Assembly (NCBI GenBank): GCA_942492925.1
Contig: OW818641.1
Location: 62,001-126,000, forward strand
Origin: QZKY01 sp942492925
Lineage (GTDB): Bacteria; Pseudomonadota; Gammaproteobacteria; Burkholderiales; Burkholderiaceae_D
Direction: 5' to 3'
DNA length: 64,000 nucleotides
The notes beneath the pieces were generated by a model that saw only the letters and a list, made by a program, of their open reading frames with translations, did not search any database and was not told the origin of the DNA. Position 1 is the first letter of the stretch. Each line of letters starts with the position of its first letter. Below are positions 61,429-64,000 of the stretch, in pieces. The position numbers and the translations under genes are program-made.

Positions 61429-62043
61429 TTACTTCGGCATGTTCATCATGCGCTCGACGTAGCGCGCAATCAAATCCACTTCCAGATTGACTTTCGAGCC
61501 CGGTGACAAATGCTTCAGCGTCGTCACCGCAATGGTGTGCGGAATGAGATTGATGGAAAATTCGCAACCGATCGCCGTGTCTTTCACGTCATTGACCGTC
61601 AACGAGACGCCATTGACCGTAACCGAACCCTTGTAAGCAAAATATTTGGCCAGGTCGCGCGGCGCTTCCAGCACCAGCTCGTAAGATTCGCCAACCGGCG
61701 CAAATTTTTTGACCACGCCCAAACCATCCACATGACCGGAGACCATATGTCCACCCAGACGATCGGCCAGCGTCATCGCTTTTTCCAGATTCACCTCGCC
61801 GATTTTTTCAAGACCGGCCGTGCGATTCAGACTTTCGCGCGACACGTCGATCCTGAATACATTGCCGGTTTTTTCCACCACCGTCATGCACGCGCCGTTG
61901 ACGGCAATCGAATCGCCCTGCGCGACATCGCCCATATCGAGCTCGCCCGCATCGATCGTCAGGCGCACACCTGCGTCGGCGCCTGTGCCTTGTGGTTGAA
62001 CGGAAAGAATTTTGCCGGTTGCAGCGACGATTCCTGTAAACAT
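61429..62043 (-). CDS. ribE: riboflavin synthase alpha chain
   Basis: Dismutates two 6,7-dimethyl-8-ribityllumazine molecules into riboflavin. The 204-aa product starts MFTGIVAATGKIL and has two lumazine-binding repeats, each with a conserved core: VNGACMTVVE...FRIDVSRESL and VNGVSLTVNDV...FSINLIPHT. GHMVSGHVDG lies between. Located 28 bp after ribD on the same strand, so cotranscribed. Confidence 0.96.
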   Translation of the reverse strand: MFTGIVAATGKILSVQPQGTGADAGVRLTIDAGELDMGDVAQGDSIAVNGACMTVVEKTGNVFRIDVSRESLNRTAGLEKIGEVNLEKAMTLADRLGGHMVSGHVDGLGVVKKFAPVGESYELVLEAPRDLAKYFAYKGSVTVNGVSLTVNDVKDTAIGCEFSINLIPHTIAVTTLKHLSPGSKVNLEVDLIARYVERMMNMPK

Positions 62044-62071
62044 GATTAATTTCTCGCTTCGTTATTTTGCT

Positions 62072-63160
62072 TTATTGGTTGAATACTCTGGCGACAATCC
62101 GCAAATCATCGCCCACTTGCGCCACGTCGTGAAAACGCAGCGTGAATTTTTGCTCCAGCGTATGCAGCGTCGGCAGCGTAAACATGCCTCGCGCATCGCC
62201 CAGCACGCAGGGGGCGGTGTACACCAGCAACTCATCGACCAGCCCCGCACGCAGCAGCGCGCCATTGAGCACCGCGCCAGCTTCCACATGCAATTCGTTG
62301 ATCATGCGCTTGCCCAGCTCCCTCATCATCGCGTCCAGATCCACCTTGCCCTCTCGGTTTGGCATTCGGATGACTTCTGTGCCCGCCTCGCGCAAGGCCG
62401 CCGCCTTCTGTTCGTCGGCATCGGCAGCGAACACCCACGCACCGCCTTCCAACATGCGCGCTTTTTCATTGATCGCGAGTTTGCTATCCACCACAATCCG
62501 GCGCGGTTGACGCGGCGTGACCACCGCGCGCACTGTCAATTGCGGATCGTCCTTTTGCACCGTACCGATGCCCGTCAGCACCGCACACACGCGCGCGCGC
62601 CAGGCATGGCCGTCGTCTCGCGCCGCCGCAGAAGTAATCCACTGACTCTGGCCATTCATCAGCGCCGTCTTGCCATCCAGGCTCGCTGCGATTTTCATGC
62701 GCACCCACGGGCGACCGCGCTCCATGCGCGACAGGAAGCCGATATTCATTTCGCGTGCTTCGTCGGCCAGCATGCCACAGGCGACATTGATGCCGGCTGC
62801 CCGTAAGCGCGCCAAGCCTTTCCCCGCCACCAACGGATTCGGATCTTCAATGGCGGCCACTACCCTGGCCACACCCGCTTGTATCAAGGCATCCGCGCAC
62901 GGGGGCGTGTTCCCTGTGTGGCTGCACGGTTCCAGCGTCACGTACACCGTTGCTCCGCGCACGTCGTGGCCTTTCGCCCGCGCATCGTTCAAGGCTTGTA
63001 CTTCGGCGTGATTGCCGCCAACCGGCTGGGTGTGCCCCGCACCGATGATGGCGCCGTCCTTCACGATCACGCATCCCACGCGTGGGTTCGGCGCGGTCGT
63101 GAACAGCCCTTGGGCGGCCAGCGTCAAAGCCTGCCGCATGGGTTCATCGAAAAAGGACAT
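62072..63160 (-). CDS. ribD: bifunctional riboflavin deaminase/reductase
   Basis: Second and third steps of riboflavin synthesis. The 362-aa product has an N-terminal zinc deaminase (HAEVQALNDA and PCSHTGNTPPC) and a C-terminal reductase (WVRMKIAASLDGKTAL, LTGIGTVQKDDPQLTVR, LHVEAGAVLNGALL). The ATG at 63160 begins the conserved MSFFDEPMRQALTLAAQG; the frame is open 44 codons further but that part is not protein-like. No FMN riboswitch was seen upstream. Confidence 0.95.
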   Translation of the reverse strand: MSFFDEPMRQALTLAAQGLFTTAPNPRVGCVIVKDGAIIGAGHTQPVGGNHAEVQALNDARAKGHDVRGATVYVTLEPCSHTGNTPPCADALIQAGVARVVAAIEDPNPLVAGKGLARLRAAGINVACGMLADEAREMNIGFLSRMERGRPWVRMKIAASLDGKTALMNGQSQWITSAAARDDGHAWRARVCAVLTGIGTVQKDDPQLTVRAVVTPRQPRRIVVDSKLAINEKARMLEGGAWVFAADADEQKAAALREAGTEVIRMPNREGKVDLDAMMRELGKRMINELHVEAGAVLNGALLRAGLVDELLVYTAPCVLGDARGMFTLPTLHTLEQKFTLRFHDVAQVGDDLRIVARVFNQ

Positions 63161-63406
63161 ACTGCGAATCCTGTGAGAAAAATAAGTCAAAACGGCTTTT
63201 CGTTTTCGCAGGATACTCTGCTTTTCAAAAAGCGGGAATATTGGGAAGGCGCCAGCCCCCTCCACCGCCCATCTCCTCCAACCGGCATCCATCGGGCATA
63301 GGCTTGGCGGACAATAGAAACCTATTTATATTACAAAAAGAGATCTTGTCATATCACATAGACAATTGGCATAATGTTCATATTATTGTCTATTTGAGCA
63401 TTTCCC

Positions 63407-63973
63407 ATGCCAAGCTCTCAGCCTGTTACCCCGAATCTTTGCTGCTTGCGAGGCTTTACTCTGACAGAGATGCTGGTCACCCTGGCCGTGCTGTGCATTC
63501 TGATAGCGCTGGCCGCGCCCAGTTTCTGGCGACTCATCATTGACACGCGCATGACCACGGAAGCCAACCAATTTCTGACCACGCTCCACCTGACACGCTC
63601 CGAAGCCATCAAACGCAACCGACGCGTGACGCTCTGCAAAAGCAGCGACGGGAGGCTTTGCACAACTGCGGGGAACTGGGAACAAGGGTGGATTGTTTTC
63701 GTCGATGACGCGGCGATCGGCTTACGGGAACCGAAAGACGAACTCCTGCGCGTACACGGCCCCTTGTCGCGCGGCAGCGCACTGACCGGCAACTATCACA
63801 TCGTGCACTATATTTCGTACCTGCCGAATGGCCAAACTCGAACCGCTACCGGTGCCATGCAAGGCGGCAAACTCACCCTGTGCAGTGGCCTGTCGGCGAC
63901 CAAAGGCAGGCAAATCGTCATCGCGACCGGCTCGGGACGCCCCCGCATTGACACTGTTCATCCTGATTGTTGA
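63407..63973 (+). CDS. type IV pilus minor pseudopilin (GspH/FimT family)
   Basis: A 188-aa prepilin-like protein. The processing site is RG-FTLTEMLVTL, with the fifth residue Glu after cleavage and a hydrophobic helix VTLAVLCILIALAAPSFW. The C-terminal GspH domain has a disulfide-capable Cys pair (VTLCKSSDGRLC). Minor pilins of this type prime pilus or type II pseudopilus assembly. Start of a probable minor-pilin cluster running out of the window; divergent from ribD. Confidence 0.9.
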   Translation: MPSSQPVTPNLCCLRGFTLTEMLVTLAVLCILIALAAPSFWRLIIDTRMTTEANQFLTTLHLTRSEAIKRNRRVTLCKSSDGRLCTTAGNWEQGWIVFVDDAAIGLREPKDELLRVHGPLSRGSALTGNYHIVHYISYLPNGQTRTATGAMQGGKLTLCSGLSATKGRQIVIATGSGRPRIDTVHPDC

Positions 63974-63983
63974 TCGGTCTACG

Positions 63984-64000
63984 ATGATTTCAACCACGAA
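63984..64000 (+). CDS. possible start of the next minor pilin gene (cut by window end)
   Basis: An ATG at 63984 opens MISTT before the window ends, 10 bp after the pseudopilin stop. A PilV-like gene commonly follows FimT, but only five codons are visible, so this is inference from context. Confidence 0.3.

Noticed and set aside
63161..63406. FMN riboswitch before ribD
   Set aside because: The conserved FMN-aptamer blocks (AGGGGCAGGGTGAAATTCCC-like and CCGACGGT-like) are absent on the minus strand.
1..64000. CRISPR arrays, IS elements, toxin-antitoxin pairs or phage genes
   Set aside because: No regularly spaced repeats, transposases, recombinases or phage structural genes were recognised anywhere in the window.

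Overview
The window is 64 kb of a bacterial chromosome, most likely from a betaproteobacterium of the order Burkholderiales (an Oxalobacteraceae-like gene order, inferred from memory and not tested). Supporting neighbourhoods are leuS-lptE-holA-proA, rplM-rpsI-argC-bactofilin-erpA, anmK/M23 peptidase/tyrS/dtd, dusB-fis-purH-ruvCAB and bioC/comF/trmL. Genes are dense, with short gaps and many ATGA overlaps. Most of the window is moderately GC-rich; two genes (26.9-28.2 kb and 45.4-45.7 kb) are visibly AT-richer.

Layout. 0-6.7 kb: 3' end of leuS, lptE, holA, two small related-looking membrane proteins, proA and an rRNA methyltransferase. 6.9-12.5 kb: a PAS-hemerythrin protein, an alpha/beta hydrolase, pmbA, darP, mog, a serine esterase and an orphan small ORF. 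12.6-21.4 kb: a secreted parvulin, then a five-gene peptide-uptake operon that includes an exported M3 oligopeptidase. 21.5-31.4 kb: hpt, aminopeptidase P, a CDF exporter, rpoH behind a perfect CIRCE operator, a low-GC membrane beta-propeller protein, bioC, comF, trmL and a ZIP transporter. 31.5-40.8 kb: ribosomal proteins, argC, bactofilin, erpA, anmK, a murein endopeptidase, tyrS, dtd and a K+ channel. 41-51.6 kb: a PEBP protein, a phosphatase, dusB-fis-purH, a GIY-YIG nuclease cassette bounded by inverted hairpins, ruvC, a LexA box with ruvAB, a Nudix hydrolase, a flavoprotein, a universal stress protein and mobB. 51.6-64 kb: tRNA-Leu(CAA), a cupin, a hydroxyacid dehydrogenase, a Bcr-type exporter, metY, a two-gene formate dehydrogenase, ribE, ribD and a type IV pseudopilin.

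How the parts connect. Mog and MobB serve molybdenum-cofactor maturation, and the formate dehydrogenase is an obvious client. RuvA, RuvB and RuvC form the Holliday-junction machine; only ruvAB sits directly behind the SOS box. The M3 peptidase and the Opp/Dpp-type importer look like one cut-and-import unit. AnmK and the M23 endopeptidase both act in murein turnover.

The most unusual structure is the 387-bp cassette between purH and ruvC. It holds a GIY-YIG nuclease gene between two inverted 32-bp palindromes that differ by a compensatory base pair, and the palindrome arms reappear inside the nuclease motif codons. No CRISPR array, prophage or classical IS was seen.
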